64,000 nt of DNA, taken from contig JAYGXS010000001.1 of NCBI GenBank assembly GCA_036362985.1, forward strand, positions 37,260,249 through 37,324,248, given 5' to 3'. A model generated the notes under the pieces. That model saw only the letters and a list, made by a program, of their open reading frames with translations. It made no database searches and was not told the origin of the DNA. Each line of letters begins with the position of its first letter. Within the stretch, counting starts at the first letter, position 1. A program made the translations under genes and the position numbers. Source of the stretch: Ligula intestinalis (taxonomy: Eukaryota > Platyhelminthes > Cestoda > Diphyllobothriidea > Diphyllobothriidae). Shown one piece after another: positions 33,050 through 46,900 of the stretch.

Positions 33050-33110
33050 ATATGCGCTCGTTGGCAGCGGCTAGCCTTGGCGCGAGGTCATATGCGCAGA
33101 GCGTGTAAAC
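33050..33110 (+). repeat. R1 repeat, right part (resumed)
   Basis: 'atatgcgctcgttggcagcg' continues the R1 copy interrupted at 31452. Confidence 0.6.
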
Positions 33111-33114
33111 AAAG

Positions 33115-34780
33115 ACCCTCCGCCTTCTCTGACGAGCACTAGACCGAAACCGCAGATCCTCCACAGGATCAGGATTGTATAATCCACACGGAACTCCTGT
33201 AATTTGGACAATCGTCTGCAAATAAAATCTCTTCTAAGCCCAAACTCCGCCTCCTCTGTCTTCCAGAGTTTCCAGTCCAGTCAACAAAGCGCCCTGGCAT
33301 CAAAAGGAAGTCAAAGATTCAGTCGGATATTGCAACACTTGATTGTGTAGCATCGACTTCTCTGGGTTAACCGGAAAACGGAGGATGTCCATGACCAATT
33401 TCAACGTTCGATCGCATTTCCTAACCTGCTCGCGGTTTCGATGAAACTACATGCTTAGTCTGTCCACCGCCATATCTGATCGCACATGGAACACACCCGA
33501 CTGTGCTGTGAACGGTCCTAGAGTGATCCCACGGAGTGAATACTTAACCAACATGACGAATAAATTACCACCACCGCTTTCGAACTTTTAAGAACACGCT
33601 GGATGTAGCCGTTCACATAAAACGTACATGACCATCTGAAAATTAATGACCCACAAGAAGTTCACAAGCTCGAGTAAAATAAAGGTCTGCCACTTTTCTC
33701 ATAAAAAGACGATGTAAAATTTACCTCTTGCAAGACTTTTATGGGAAGAACTTCGACGTAGCACTAATGTTTATACGTAGAGTTTAACACTATAAACTGG
33801 CATGTGCACTAGGGTATGCATAGATGTCCACAAGATTGAAAACAAAAGTCAATCGGATTCACTTTATTTCCTGGCATTACAGATCCAGTCAGAAAATCTT
33901 AAATAGGTAAAAGTGGCACAAGCAAAAAAACTGTTGAAGGCTTAGGGGTCAGTCAGAGTGTAAATCGTGAAGTGAGAGCAAATGGAGTAGGGAGTACGTA
34001 AAACCAAGCACTTTTAGGTCTGCAAACAGGACTCTGTCATTAAGGGTACCTCTAAGCAATGCGCCATACAAGGAAACGAAATGGGTCGGGTTGATGAAGT
34101 AGCAAAATATACTGCCTTAGTGGTGCTAACTTACAAATGACTGTGTCGGGTATTGGTGGAACACTTCTACTGGCGCTGAGCACATAAACAAACTAATATG
34201 TCTGATGTTGGATGGACGACATAGACCATTTTGTCTAAAGTTCCGAAAAGCAGAACCATCTGACAACACAAGCGGACACCTGGGGCCTTCTTCTCGTAAC
34301 TAAGTATTACGACCGACCGTGATGAGCCCAGATTCCGTTTTCGACAGTGAAGTGTGGGCAGGGCATCAAGGTGGTTCAGATCGCCACCGGGGGTAAGAGG
34401 AGTCTAGGTTGAAAGATTTCCGGCCGCCAGGTCTGCGACATACGTTTGTTTTCGATAATTTTCAAAAAAATTCCCCCATTGTAACATTTAAAAGACGATT
34501 TGGCGATAATTAATCTGTACCTACACGGTAAACACAGTTCACAGCATAGATTTTAGGGAGGCCTTCTGGGTAATTAAGGGGATCGTCTGAAACTAATCAA
34601 AGCTTTTAGTGAGCGTCTGTAAGCTACGTTAGTGGCGGTCCCAAAGGTGCCATGACCCAAAGCCGCCGAGCCAGCCATCCGTATATAATTACCTATAACT
34701 TGACAAAGTGGGTGTACACAAAACTGAAATTCCTCCAAGGCAACTCGACTACCTCAATCTGATTAGTCTCTCAAGCTCTT
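33115..34780. other. No gene; one PLE terminal-repeat relic
   Basis: About 33858-33910 ('ctttatttcctggcattaca', then 'gatccagtcagaaaatctt') aligns with the minus-strand hammerhead-like arm sequences of the foldback elements, but it is heavily decayed. Nothing else was recognised. Confidence 0.4.
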
Positions 34781-34789
34781 GAAAACTTT

Positions 34790-35876
34790 CAAGGTCGGAT
34801 GATTCAATCTGACGAAATCATGGTCTCTTTCGAGTTCACTTCGTTCTTCGCATCCATCTCACCGAATTTGGCGCACGAGACTTGAGGAAGCATATGATGA
34901 GGCTTGGAGTCCACTCAAAATTTAACACCTCATGGAGGAATTCAAATTTTGCCAAAAAAGTAATCAACTTTTGCTGGCGAAACCTATCGACCGATCAAAG
35001 GAAGTTGAATGGGATCCCCGATCTAGTGACAGAAGTGGTCTACAAGAGCTAGAAGCCACTGACCGCACCAATAGGAACCGGTCTGTTAGCGTCACTAAAT
35101 TGACACATTTGCTAACGCCAAGAAGACCATGCTGAAAAACTTACATAATTTGTTCAACAGAACATTCCCTGGCGTAGAGCACGAGGAAAGAACAAGAGCA
35201 GTAGCTGCCTTTCCTTGATGTTCTCGTCAAGAGAACGCCCAACGGTGAAAGCGAGACGACGGTTTATAGGAAAGCGACGAACACAAGACAAGTGTTGAGC
35301 CTTCAATACAACCACCCGGTTGCTCACAAATGAAGCTGTGGGTGAACGCTCTTCAAGCGGATCCAGGCTCACTGTAGTAGGCCGAAGGAAAAGGTACGCT
35401 AAGGCCCGATATTTCCGAGACCAATTTATTCGGACTGCACATCCGGAGGCATTTATAAGCCGATGCCTACACGTTCGGCCTCGGAAGGCCCAAACAGAAG
35501 CACTACTGGGCATACGCCACGCTGTCAAACATCAGGGCAGTCTCAGAAGCGACTATGCGCATTCGTATGGGATGTCTACCCAGCACAGCAGGGCGATGAA
35601 AACCGAAGGTCGGCTAAATCTCAGGTCAAACTGAACGCATGCTGAGATCGCGCAAACACGAACATAAGCTGGCTGTGCGACGAATCATCGCAAGTTGCAA
35701 CGCACACCTACGAAACGAATTCCATTTTGCGGGTGTCAGTGTACTCGCGCTCACTAAAGACAATACTAGGCGGGAGTTGATTGAAGCCTGGTCTAAGGAT
35801 AGGAACCCAAACGATCTGGCGTCGGCTTACAAAGATCTGCGGAATCACCTGCATACATGCGTCAATTATAGTTGAT
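34790..35876 (+). pseudogene. Penelope-like RT/endonuclease pseudogene
   Basis: RT palm remnants appear at about 34811-34880 (DEIMVSFEFTSFFASISP, with an early stop). The block LDVLVKRTPNGESETTVYRK lies at about 35213-35275. The C-terminal part at 35639-35875 (RSRKHEHKLAVRR, then IEAWSKDRNPNDLASAYKDL) matches the region after GIY-YIG in the PLEs at 15.5 and 40.6 kb. The catalytic YVDD region and most of the GIY-YIG domain are deleted. The copy is followed by the same non-coding block that precedes the 15.5-kb PLE. Confidence 0.75.
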
Positions 35877-35989
35877 TGCTTTACATCGCCCGCAATTTTC
35901 GTTGCTGTGATCTCTGACGAGGAACTTCTGTACGAGTTTGAAAACGCGGAATAATAAGCAAACCATTCTGACGCTCGACCAGCCTACTC

Positions 35990-36490
35990 ATTTACCACCG
36001 ATTAAACATCTATTGTCTACCTGGCAGGTGGTCACGTTCTCGCAATTCCTGCGGCTTGAAATGGCGCGGCCAAGCAACGCCGACAGTCGGCTCAACTCAC
36101 GTGTGTTAGTTAAGGTCATGTTACTGATGCACTAGCCAGTGGTCGTACATAATTACCGTCAGGTGTGAACACGAGGTGGCGTGATCTGCAGTTGCCATGG
36201 GCCGGGGCCAAGGTGAGTGCGGTTCCGTCGGGGGTGCGTCACCACAATCTGAAGGCTGCAGAAACTCAGTGTAGGCAGTACATTTTTTTCCTTTCACGCA
36301 TATGGTAAAGGACGTAAAGGTTAAGATCTAAGGAGGTCTAGCTATTTAATGCAGTACGGCATCCTGCCACTACAAATACCTATCTTATACTTCCTCAGGC
36401 TCCCAGCCCTCGGTCCACCGGCGTTCACCTAGACAGTTTACGTTCTTCAACTCAAGCAAATGCCTGCAATTACTTGATGAACTAATGCGA
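35990..36490 (+). repeat. PLE terminal-repeat/UTR-like block, copy 2
   Basis: Aligns with 14820-15470 (see there), including the closing 'cggtccaccggcgttcacct' and 'ttgatgaactaatgcg'. It lies directly downstream of the PLE pseudogene. Confidence 0.6.
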
Positions 36491-37286
36491 CTAGCTTACA
36501 CGTTGGCCCAAGGCAATTTCAATATCGAAAGTGGAGGCAACGGATGAGACAGTTAATGTAGGTGGGTCAGTCTAGTGATAGTACCCTACATTTGGCAACA
36601 ACGAGATTAAGCAAAGACCTGGCTTGAAATATTTCGTCAAGAAGAGGGATTGGTCCCCTGGGTGAAAGTTATTTAGCCCTAAAACAACAACTCCGTAAGT
36701 TCGCCGCGGCCTATTTTGGCGGGGGCAGACGATATATGTGAAATCACCGATGTAAGGTAGAGTAAGAAGTAGTGTGGTCGTACAATCACAGAAACCGAGT
36801 CAACAAAAGGTCCTCTTCTGTTGCAGACGCCCGCATACGCCAGCAGAGACTTGCAAAACTACTAAAAAACGCTACTATCACGGCGAATAATATTCATTGT
36901 AGACTGGAAAGACACAAAGATTAGGCTCAAGCCAGGTCACTTGGGGAGGCGGGAGAACTGACTTGTCTACAGAGAATCGATTAATAGAAAAATGGATCGT
37001 AGCATCACAAAAAGTTGACAATTCAAAACGTTCATCAAAACGATGGAAATCAACGCAACATCTAGAGAACGAAAGGGGAAAACTCACAAAAACCAGGAAA
37101 TGCTAGAGCACCCAAAAGTGGGGGGATTAAAGCAGTCTAAAAATGACCACAGAGGTTGCATGACGGGCAAGCATCAGGCAGTCATGAAATAGGTGAATAG
37201 GTCGTAGAGGTCATTAGCCGGACACAGGCGCATGTATGAACGCGTGAAAAAATAATTTTGCTAAATAAAAAAGGCAAGTTGGTGAG
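36490..37286. other. 3' flank of the TLC gene, no feature recognised
   Basis: Contains the expected 3' UTR of the minus-strand gene. I found no clear AATAAA on that strand close to the stop, so the transcript end is not placed. Confidence 0.4.
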
Positions 37287-37923
37287 CTAGGTGGAAGAGG
37301 TTTCTGGTCGAGCCCGGAACACGAGACCGTCAGAAGACGCATATCGGTCATCCTCTGGACTTGATGCGGTGCCATCATCAAGACGAGAAGTTGGAGAATG
37401 GTCCTTTGGCGTGGTCCTGCCAGAATCATCGTCAAATTCTGGCTCGCTCAGTGCCTCCGAAAAGACATCGAAGTCATAGGGGAAGGAAGGTCTTGAAAAG
37501 ACCCGGTGAAGGCGACCGAATGAAGCAGTTCGCCGTAGAGACTTTATCAATTTCATGTTCATGGCACGCCTTCGAGCGCTCTGGAAACGACCACGTAGTC
37601 GATCTTTCGCGCGATCGATATCAGTCCGCCAGTCAGCGGTATAGAGTAGCACCGCGGCTCGGTAGCCAATGGGATAAACTTGCAGTGCCCAGTAGGTGTT
37701 AAGACCATCGAGGGTGAGGGAGGCGATGAACCAGATTCGAGTGAGGTTGGGCAGTAAGCGATTGGCTTTAAGGTGTTCAGGAGTGTTGTAGAGCATGTAT
37801 GCGAGGATCCAGTAGGGCAACACTAGGGCGTTCCTTGTGAGCGCGAAAAGAACGGAGTAGACGAGGGTCGTTAGGGCCACCCTACGTCTGTCGGGGGTGT
37901 AGCCGAGAGTCCGAAAGAACCAC
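37287..37923 (-). CDS. TLCD4: TLC gene exon 6 (terminal)
   Basis: 637 bp with stop TAG at 37287-37289. Acceptor ctttag. Completes RWFF, then encodes two membrane segments (about residues 188-215 and 232-255). A basic helix with RLRGRFQSARRRA follows, then a Ser/Asp/Glu-rich tail. Confidence 0.9.
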
Positions 37924-40900
37924 CTAAAGTAGAGTGCAATATTTCAAAATAAAATCAGTAGTGAGTAGGAACTCCTCTACCCCCCATAACTATTTCAAGC
38001 GGCTTTCATAAAAGTCAAAAAAGCTGGATAGATTAAATCGGAAGTCCCACTCATGTAGTACGTTTAGTCACAACCAATCTTATAGAATACTGCTCCAATG
38101 TGCCACCACACCTACGATACTGATATTGATGGGGGAGAGGGATGTCGCGCGACACTACATAGGCTGGAGAGGGTGTAAACTCCGCTGCGGAAGACATAGA
38201 CTATGTGCTGGGTTGGTCATCAAAGTTAAGATGCCTAAATTGTTCAAGCCAGTGATCGACAGCAGTCCCGATGAAAACTAAACGCTAGCCAGCTTTTAGC
38301 TAGTACCGGTGTTGCCAGTATGGTAAATTACAACAAACACCATCTTCATTGACAGTACATCCAATACCACTGCCCACATCCTCATCACCATCGGTAGCAT
38401 CATCCCATCCATGAAGGTAAGCATTGCCATAAGGCCGGCAGGGTATTGTTGCGGGAGGCCAAAGAGGATGGAGGTTGTAGCCCACAAAACCCCCGACTTT
38501 TTGGCAACAAAATCGACGCTATCCAGGCTTAGATTAGCCGGTTCTTTTACCGTCAATCGGCACCCGGTAAACTGAGAAGCAACCGTAAAGACCATTACAT
38601 AGTCTCGACAAAATTCGAGACAGAGCTGAGGCTACTAGTAGTAGGCAGCGCTTTAACAAAACTGGACGTTCAGGGCCACAGATCGAAAGTACTCGAATTC
38701 TGGACCAGTCGTAATGCAATTTTTGCATGGTGGAGAGGTCCAACCAGAATTCCCACCAGCATAGAATATCGCGGCGAGTAAATCGGCCAATTGTGATAGT
38801 AAATAAAGGTTTTCGAAAGTAGGCGATAAATCAAGTGGAATCTTCTCGTGAATGCTGGAGTACAGCCAAGTAATGCATCATCATTGTCTACTATACCAGA
38901 TAACTACGGCACGTACCGCTGGTTGGTGAAGGGTGTTGACAGTTCTGTGGTTAGCCGATAGATTCCAAAAAAGGTCCCAATTCTATAAACCTGAAATTAC
39001 AAAAGAAATTCAAATAATAAAAACCTACCGATGAACGCAACCTCTACATTTGACACCAAGTTATGCGGGCGCGCGCGCCAAAAGTATAAATAACCTACCA
39101 CCCAGCGCGGATTTGTCTGAACTGAGTAAATACTAGAAAATTTATTGGCGAACTGACAAATGCACGTTTACTGGCTGTATTCATAAAAAGCCTGCAAATG
39201 CAGGTGCATCATGCGCAAGAAGGCCCTTGTGGAATGGAAGGGGCCTGAGGAAGCAGGTCAACGGATGTTTGCCTGGGCTCATCGGTCTCATTAACTTCTT
39301 TCGTAATGGTTTGGTCGTAAACTGATCCATAGTTTTTGGCAAGGGCCCCCAGAACAGGCTGTATTCGTTTGATAAATAGAAGGGCAAGCAAAATAAGTGT
39401 ATGGACGAGAGGGTTCACGTTCCAGGTGTTTCAATGAGTAAAGTTTAAGACGAGTCGAGAACTAATTGAAGCCTGGTCCACGGAGGGGAACTTAACCAAT
39501 CGATGTATAGTTATGGCGCCGGCGTACAGAGACCCGCACGGTCAACTCCGGGCTTGATTGATTTGCAGTCCCGATCTCGTCTCCAGGCGGCTTAAGTAGG
39601 GCTTATAAAAATTGATGAGAAAGTTAAGCAAACTTCGTACACTAAACCCATTGCCGACAAAGAGAAGTGAGACTGAAATGGCCATTGACTTGTTCTGGCC
39701 TCGAGTGGCCTGCACTTGCCACTGAGGGGGCAGAGGAGAAGTGAGATCGATCCGGATCGGGTCCCTAGCACTATGACAAAATTGACACGCTTTCAAACTA
39801 CCCCCGCCTCCCACCTCCTAGAAGCTAACAGTGCAGGCTTCGAGATTTGCCAACAGACGAGCTAAATTGGCTGAAACGAGGAGCAAAATTCGAGGACTTT
39901 TTATTAACGTAACCCGCGCCAGACAGTGGTAGTACACTACTTAGACCACAATATGTAAGCTCATCCACAATCGGAGTGACCAATACTTGCCATTGGCACG
40001 GAACAAGACGACAGTGAAACCTACCTAGCCCCGATTCAGTGCTAAGTTTTAACTGCACCATGATGCACTAAATTTCATGGTTCAGACCGAAAACTTAAAC
40101 ACCGCAATGACTGGCCCCACTGTGAACTGTATTACAGTCCTCTTTAAGGAGAGACTCCATGCCCCCTCTTCGAAGACTGTCTCAGATGCTTCAGAGTGAT
40201 CAGATCAAGTGCGTGCTATGCGCAGAACTGGGGTTTGCCGCTGCAAACACTGTCTTGCTAACCGATTCATAGCAGCGAGAGAGGGGTTGGTGGGGCGTAT
40301 GTTGCGCAAGTCAGCGTCTTGCGCCCTGGCACACGGTCGAATTGATGTACGTAGGTGGCACGCGTGAGTAAGGAGTTAATGCCAAAGACGGCTATTGAAG
40401 TCATGCCTACCTTGATCTTGTCTTCAAATTCTGAATGGTCGAGAATATGCGAGGCCCAGGTAACTGGATAGAAGAAGTTAAGTCGTTTTTTGGGACCAGG
40501 AGTGTATTTGTCCGACGTTTCGAACTCTCCTGCGAGCTCATTGTCAAGGAATGAAATCTCCTACGACAACGAATATCCTCCAAACTGATGTCCCACAAAA
40601 AACACAAGACGCACTCAAAAACAAAAAGCGAGGCACTACAGACACTAAAGGCCCACAAAAACATTGTCATACTAGCAGCCGACAAAGGGCGATCGACGAT
40701 CATTATAAACAAGGAGGACTACGTCAACAAAGTCGAGACCCTTTTAGGCGATAGGACTGCCTACGTATCTCGGGAAGGTGACGCGACGAAGACGCTAATA
40801 TACAGCATCAACAAGGATCTGACGAGCCTTCGGAAGTCAAAAAACATAACAGAGTTTGACTGGCAAAAGATAAAACCGAAAGATGCCACGCTCCCAAGAT

Positions 40901-43900
40901 TCTATGGCCTTCCCAAGGTTCACAAACCAGGAATCCCCCTACGACCAATCGTTTCCCTCAGAGGCACCCCAAAATTTGGTCTAGCCAAGTGGTTGTTTCA
41001 ACGTCTCAAATTTCTAACCCAGGGCTCTGCAACGACTATCAGCTCAGCTGAACAATTCATCCAAAAGCTACAGGGTATCCAACTAACATCTGATGAAGTG
41101 ATGGTATCTTTCGATGTGACCTCATTTTTCACCTCAATACCGCAACATCTTGCGGTTGAGACCATCCAAACCCTGTTAGAAGAGAAGTACAACGAGATGA
41201 ACTCGAAGCTCAAAATAGAGCATCTTATTGGACTCCTGAAACACTGTTTGAGCACCTTTTTACCTTCAGTGGAATGGTGTATGAACAAGTAAAAGGTACA
41301 CCAATGGAATCGCCGTTATCTGGCCTGATCACCGAAGCAGTACTACAACGACTGGAGGCACTGGCTTTCGAACATTATCGACCGCGATTGTGGGTTCGGT
41401 ACGTCGATGACACTTTTGTCATCATTCGTCCATACAAGATGGGGAATTTCACAGACAATCTGAACTCGATCTTCCCCGACATCCAGTTCACGATGGAGGA
41501 AGAAAAAGATAACCAGTTGCCGTTCCTCGACGTGCTGGTGTGCAGAAAAGACGGTGGGGAACTCAAAACAACAGTTTACAGGAAGGCGACGAATACCTCT
41601 CACATCCTGAGTTACCTCAGCAACCATCTCGTCTCGCACAAGCGTAGCTGCGTGCGAACGCTCTATCATCGTGTAGAAACTCACTGCAGCGAACCAGCCG
41701 ACAAGAAGGCCGAGGTCCAGTATCTCAAGAAACTCTTCACAATGAATGGCTATCCTGGCGCCTTCGTCGAAAAATGCAGGCGACGAGCCAAACGAAGAAA
41801 ACCAACAGGACAACCAGAACCAACACGCTGGCGAGCAATACCGTATATTGCTGATGTTTCTGAAGAATTCGCTCGACTGGTGAGCGAATTTGGGATTGGC
41901 GTTGCTCACAGACCGGAAGCAACAATCCGCAGGCAACTTGTGCGGCTCAAGGACCCAGTACCCGTTAATGAAAAGTCCGGTGTCATTTACCGTGTTGACT
42001 GCCTTTGTGGTCAAGCCAATTATGTTGGTGAAACCGGCAAACGGGTCCCCACGAGGATGCACCAGCATGACCTCGCCGTGCAACGGAACGACAAGAATTC
42101 CCTGGTGGCCGCCCACGCATCCAAGCCAGGGCAAAGCTTCAACTTCGAAAACGTGCGAATACTAGGTCGGTCAGACGACCGAACTTAACGCCTGCTGCAG
42201 GAAGCCTGGCATTCACGCGCGGGCTCAATTAACAGGCATGTCGAGCTTCCTGAGACCTACCTCGCGTTGCGCGAACAGATCGAGGGCAGAGGTCAATCTC
42301 AGCGGAACTGACTTAATTACACTGTGAGCTGTACGTTTTTTCATCCCTTGACAATGAGCTCGCGGGAGGGTTCGAAACGTCGGACAAATACACCCCTGGA
42401 CCCAGAGAACGACTAAACTTCTTCTGTCTTGAAATTGAAACAAACTGAGTGTGTAGGAAAGATGGATACGGCTGAAGGCTACACTAAGCACAAAACTTCA
42501 CTGCACCCGCTCTCCTCTCACACACAGTGGTAGTTTACGATGGGTGAATCATTCTTATACACAAAAACAGAGCACTTGATGCACCACACCGTGGAAGTAA
42601 ATGGTCGGCAGGGCACGGGAGAGGTGTATTAGACTGAGTGCGAATAAACGTGAAAAGGAGGAATGTACAGGGACTGAGAGAAGTCAAGACTGCAACAATT
42701 AACTCACATAAATTAGGTAGAAGGCGATCAGGGCGCATGAGTGATGTACAATGAAGATGGCCAGATTTTTGCCTTTATAGTAGATGGGCATTGACATCAA
42801 GTCTAAAAGAGAAAATGATAAAAGGTTAAAAAAGTTTTTTTTGACTAGGCTGAAGTAAACAAATGCTAATGGATAAAAACCCACTGTAGTTTGCGTATCA
42901 GCATGTTTAGCGAAACAGGAAAAACTCGCCTCATTAACATATATAAACTTAGCTGTAAAAGGGCAGCTTAAAATGTGAAGTAAATCGGCACAGAGACATG
43001 ACGTCACCTTGAGGACGCCCCAGGCACTTTGCGAAGACGTAACGCAGTATCAACAATAGCAACGAGCAGACTCGGCTGCTTTTTCTTCCAGAAAAGCCAG
43101 GTATGAAAATAAATACCTCAAACGGAGCGGTGAAGAGTATACGGAGCATATGCAACCATATTTATTTGCTTTCAATTTGTCCATAGCTTACTCCGGTCGC
43201 ATACACAATTAGACGTGAGCAAAAAGTAGGATGTTTGACTTTTATGGATCGACTATGTGGCTGGTACTTAAAGATAGAAAAGACTGGAAAAAAAATACCG
43301 AGTACCGAAACAGTCCACAACTAAACAAACTAATCAGCCCGTTAGATGCATTTGCAGGAAACATGTGCCAGTCCTCTCCGATATCACACAGCATTAAATC
43401 CGAACTGAGTCAGGGAATGCAACAGTTTTTCTCCTAAAAAATCCCAAGGAGTTTTTGTACTGCTTTTTTTTAAAAAAACAACTACGTACTATCTCGTGGC
43501 TCAGGACAATTGGTCTCGCCAACAAACTGAGATATCATTTTTCTGCTACCACGACACACATGTACAAATGGGAACTCAAAGGCAATCTACCTACATATCC
43601 TTTAAATAAACTGATACTGATGACTTTGAATAGCGGATTCTCCCAGCCGACATAAATTTACAAAAAATAAAGATCTAATTCATTACAGATAGTGTGCATT
43701 GTAGTCTAATGTCCTGCTAATGTCAATGCTTCTAACCTGCGAGGGAAAAGAAAATCCATTGTGCCCATCAGGAGCCGAAATTCTGTACATAGTGTGAAAT
43801 TCGCCTGGGGCATAAACCTGTACCGTTATCCACCGCTAACGCCAACGATTATAATCGGTTGATGAACGCTTACCGATCGGTTGCGCGAAGAACACGTGTC

Positions 43901-46900
43901 ATTCTGCTCGTGGTTCACTCTCAAGCCCCACAATCAAGCGCACAATGGTTATTATTATAGGCCGACGAAGACAAGGAAGACTGAAACGACAATTTCTGGC
44001 CAAAACAAGTCGCTGCTCGGGGAACAGACAGGCCACCACATTATCCTATGCCAACACTGCAGGGCCAGATGCTCATTGCCAGCGCAACGAATCAGCGTAC
44101 ACTCAAGGCGCTTATTGATTATTTCAGTACGGCAAAACCCCGTGCACTCACAAACTGTTTCTGCTACTGTTCTGTGAGTATGTTTCTGAAGATGAATCCG
44201 CGACCGATTTCGAAACGCCAGGCGAATAAACATATTGTCCCAGCGATCGAGTCGTCTTCTACTTCCGAATTACTTCCTGGGACTCGCATGTTCGCTTGCA
44301 CTAGCAATTTATGGCTTATTAGCCGTTATCAGCCAGCCATACCCAAGTTCGGGTGGTGCACCACTCGAGGCTCGAACCTGCGACTTCTTGATTAGAAGTC
44401 CGATGCTTTAGCCTACTGCGCTACGGGCCCGTCGTCTTGCCGGTTTATATCGGGAATATACACTGTGGTAGATGGACGCTCACTCTTCTCATTGCGGCTG
44501 GTACGGGCGTATGCGGCAGGATTTATGGGTCACAACAAATTTCGTGGCGGCCTATCAACTTCAGTTAAGTCTTTGTACGATAAAGATAACCAATATGAGC
44601 ACATAGCAGTTTGAATTTAAGCAGACTATCAAATCGTAACAGCAAAGATCACGAGTCACTGCACGGGTTCGTTTTTTACCGGTTTCGATCGACAATATTA
44701 ACCTTGGTTGATGAACGCTCACCGACCGGTTAGGGGGCTCACGCATCCTGTTCTGCCTTGGAGTTCACTTTCGAGTCCCGCCAGCAGCCACATAACAGCT
44801 AGTATCATATAGAGATGAGCATGGCCGACACACGAGCCTTGGGTGTTACACCATCTGTGACTGGATAAGCCCGGCTAATCAGTCAGAAATGGCCCCTTCA
44901 GTCTCAGTCCTCTTTTTCGGCAATGTTCTTCCGACTAGGTACTGATTTAGTTAAGCACAAGATGGTCTACTGTAGTCAGAGAACATAAGCCTACTAGGTA
45001 AATACTCACACGTTCAAAAACGATGTACACCATCAGCTGTCTGTGTTTACAACACAGGACCGAAAAAAGCACATCATGGATGGAGTTCTGTGAATGTGAG
45101 AAGTACAATTAAAACAGAGGGAGAAAACGGGTCTGCTTTTATAATTTCTCACGCAGAAGGCAGTTGTGTGGGTCTGTATAGAGCCCGTTGTTTATTCGCC
45201 GAAGGCCGATCGGGAATCAGTCAGTGCAGATAACCGGACAAAGTGCTCGCTGTACAGCTGGTAAGTGCGACTATCAACCTTGACGTGATGTGAAACCCAG
45301 CACAGCGCTCGGCGAAATTTCCGGACTTCATTTACAGGCTTTACATGGCGACATGTGATCGTAAGTCTTTTCGCTTCACGGGTAGAGAATGTTTGTGTAT
45401 GGACGTTTTCAATTGTTTACCGGTTATGTCCCAGTTCTCAGCCAAATAGTCTAGACAGTTGACGCGAAAAACAATTCCTGATGTGTCCTCGAACGGAAGC
45501 CGGCTTTTAGGCTGCATGAACAAACAGCGGACCTTCGTTCATTGTCTAAGGTCCAGGTTGAAGTTAGCGGCTTACAAGTAGTCTCTCGAGGAACATTTAA
45601 GATTATTGTTTTTGCTGAGCATCGTTTTTCGTGTGCCTATGGTACAAGCATTTAGTTATGAAGTTACATGGCTATTTATTAGGGAGCAAGAAGTAGGCAA
45701 ACTATTCTTCCACAGAGGTGTTACGGATGCTCACTGACAGGGTTGACGCCTTGAATAACTGTATGAAGGGATTGTAACTCAATCAGGCTCCCTGAAGGGA
45801 TCTCGCCCAAAACCGACCAGTCTGGAGAGGAGCAGTGAGAACTAATGCCGCAAACTAAGAAGCAAACCAGATCGTCGCTACCAAGGCCACAAGGGAGGCC
45901 CACAAGTTACGAGCGCCTCGGATTCACACGGCATAAGCTATCCCAACATGACCACCTGGCCAATGCACGTGTCGCGCGCGAATCGGCCTTATTGGAAATG
46001 GTCAGACACAACACAACAATACTCCGACAACATCGACAAGCATCCCTTACTGTCACCCCCGCTTTAAGTCCCACGGCGCCCACGACAACGAACAACTTCA
46101 GCATCGATGATCGCATTGCCAGTGCCTCGTCACCAGCACTATCCTCCCTATAGCAACTCTTGCGTCGAGCACAACGAGGACCGACCGACCACCGACACCC
46201 CTTTCCTCACCCCCACCACCGCTGACGACCGACCACCTGCTACCTACTTCCGCCAGCAAGGAGGACTCGGTCCTAGCCTGTCCTCATTGCAATCGCACTT
46301 TCACCTCACGCATCGGCTTGATAGATCACACGCGAATCCACCACAGAGAGACTGTCGATCCAGTTCATAGAGTACCAAGATACAGCAGAGACCGGCGCGT
46401 CAACTGCTCTTCACCACTTGGGTCTATTGGGCCTTATGCGCATGCAGGACAGAGAAATCCACTGCGATGCCGACACACCTAGCAAGTCTTGTGCACCCAT
46501 CAAGACTCCTCCCCAGCTCTACCCTCAGCGCGACCGTCAGTACTGGCTACCTCCCCCCCCAGCCAATCCGGCACCTCCAGACCTATGCAGTCCTCACTGG
46601 ATACGCACATGCACATCCCGCATTTGGCCCGATAGGCTACTTGCGAATATACCGCACAAAAAACGGTGAGCCAATGCTAGGAACACTAAGATACACCGGA
46701 GTCAACTGTCCACACTGTCTATGCATACATTCACGTACCGCAGCAGCCCATATGCGCCTCCAAAAAGAAACCTGTAGTAGAACACTGCCGGCTCTAGCAC
46801 GCTACCGCATCCCTCCTCACCAGCACCTAAAGGACACGTGGCCACACCCAATGCCACACAACACGTGCTCGCAAGCGACATTTATCACGTGAGAGGGAAG

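Larger units (their letters stand above)
40431..42425 (+). mobile_element. Near-complete Penelope-like element in intron 4
   Basis: Layout: inverted terminal repeat with tail (40431-40557), RT plus GIY-YIG frame (40588-42311), opposite terminal repeat without tail (about 42340-42425). Direct repeats gtcttcaaatt (40420-40430) and gtcttgaaatt (42426-42436) match at 10 of 11 positions. It lies antisense in an intron of the TLC gene. The N-terminal third of a usual PLE protein is missing, the RT frame shifts once and one nonsense codon is present. This is a rather young but broken copy. Confidence 0.85.

Noticed and set aside
38296..38595. 99-codon minus-strand frame in intron 5 as an extra TLC exon
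   Set aside because: Exons 5 and 6 join directly in the conserved NQRWFF block, leaving no room for an extra exon.
41343..42134. 263-codon minus-strand frame
   Set aside because: It is the complement of the PLE RT/endonuclease frame and has no domain of its own.
44370..44431. Genuine tRNA-Arg gene on the minus strand
   Set aside because: Acceptor ends do not pair, and the same head recurs in a dispersed SINE-like family.
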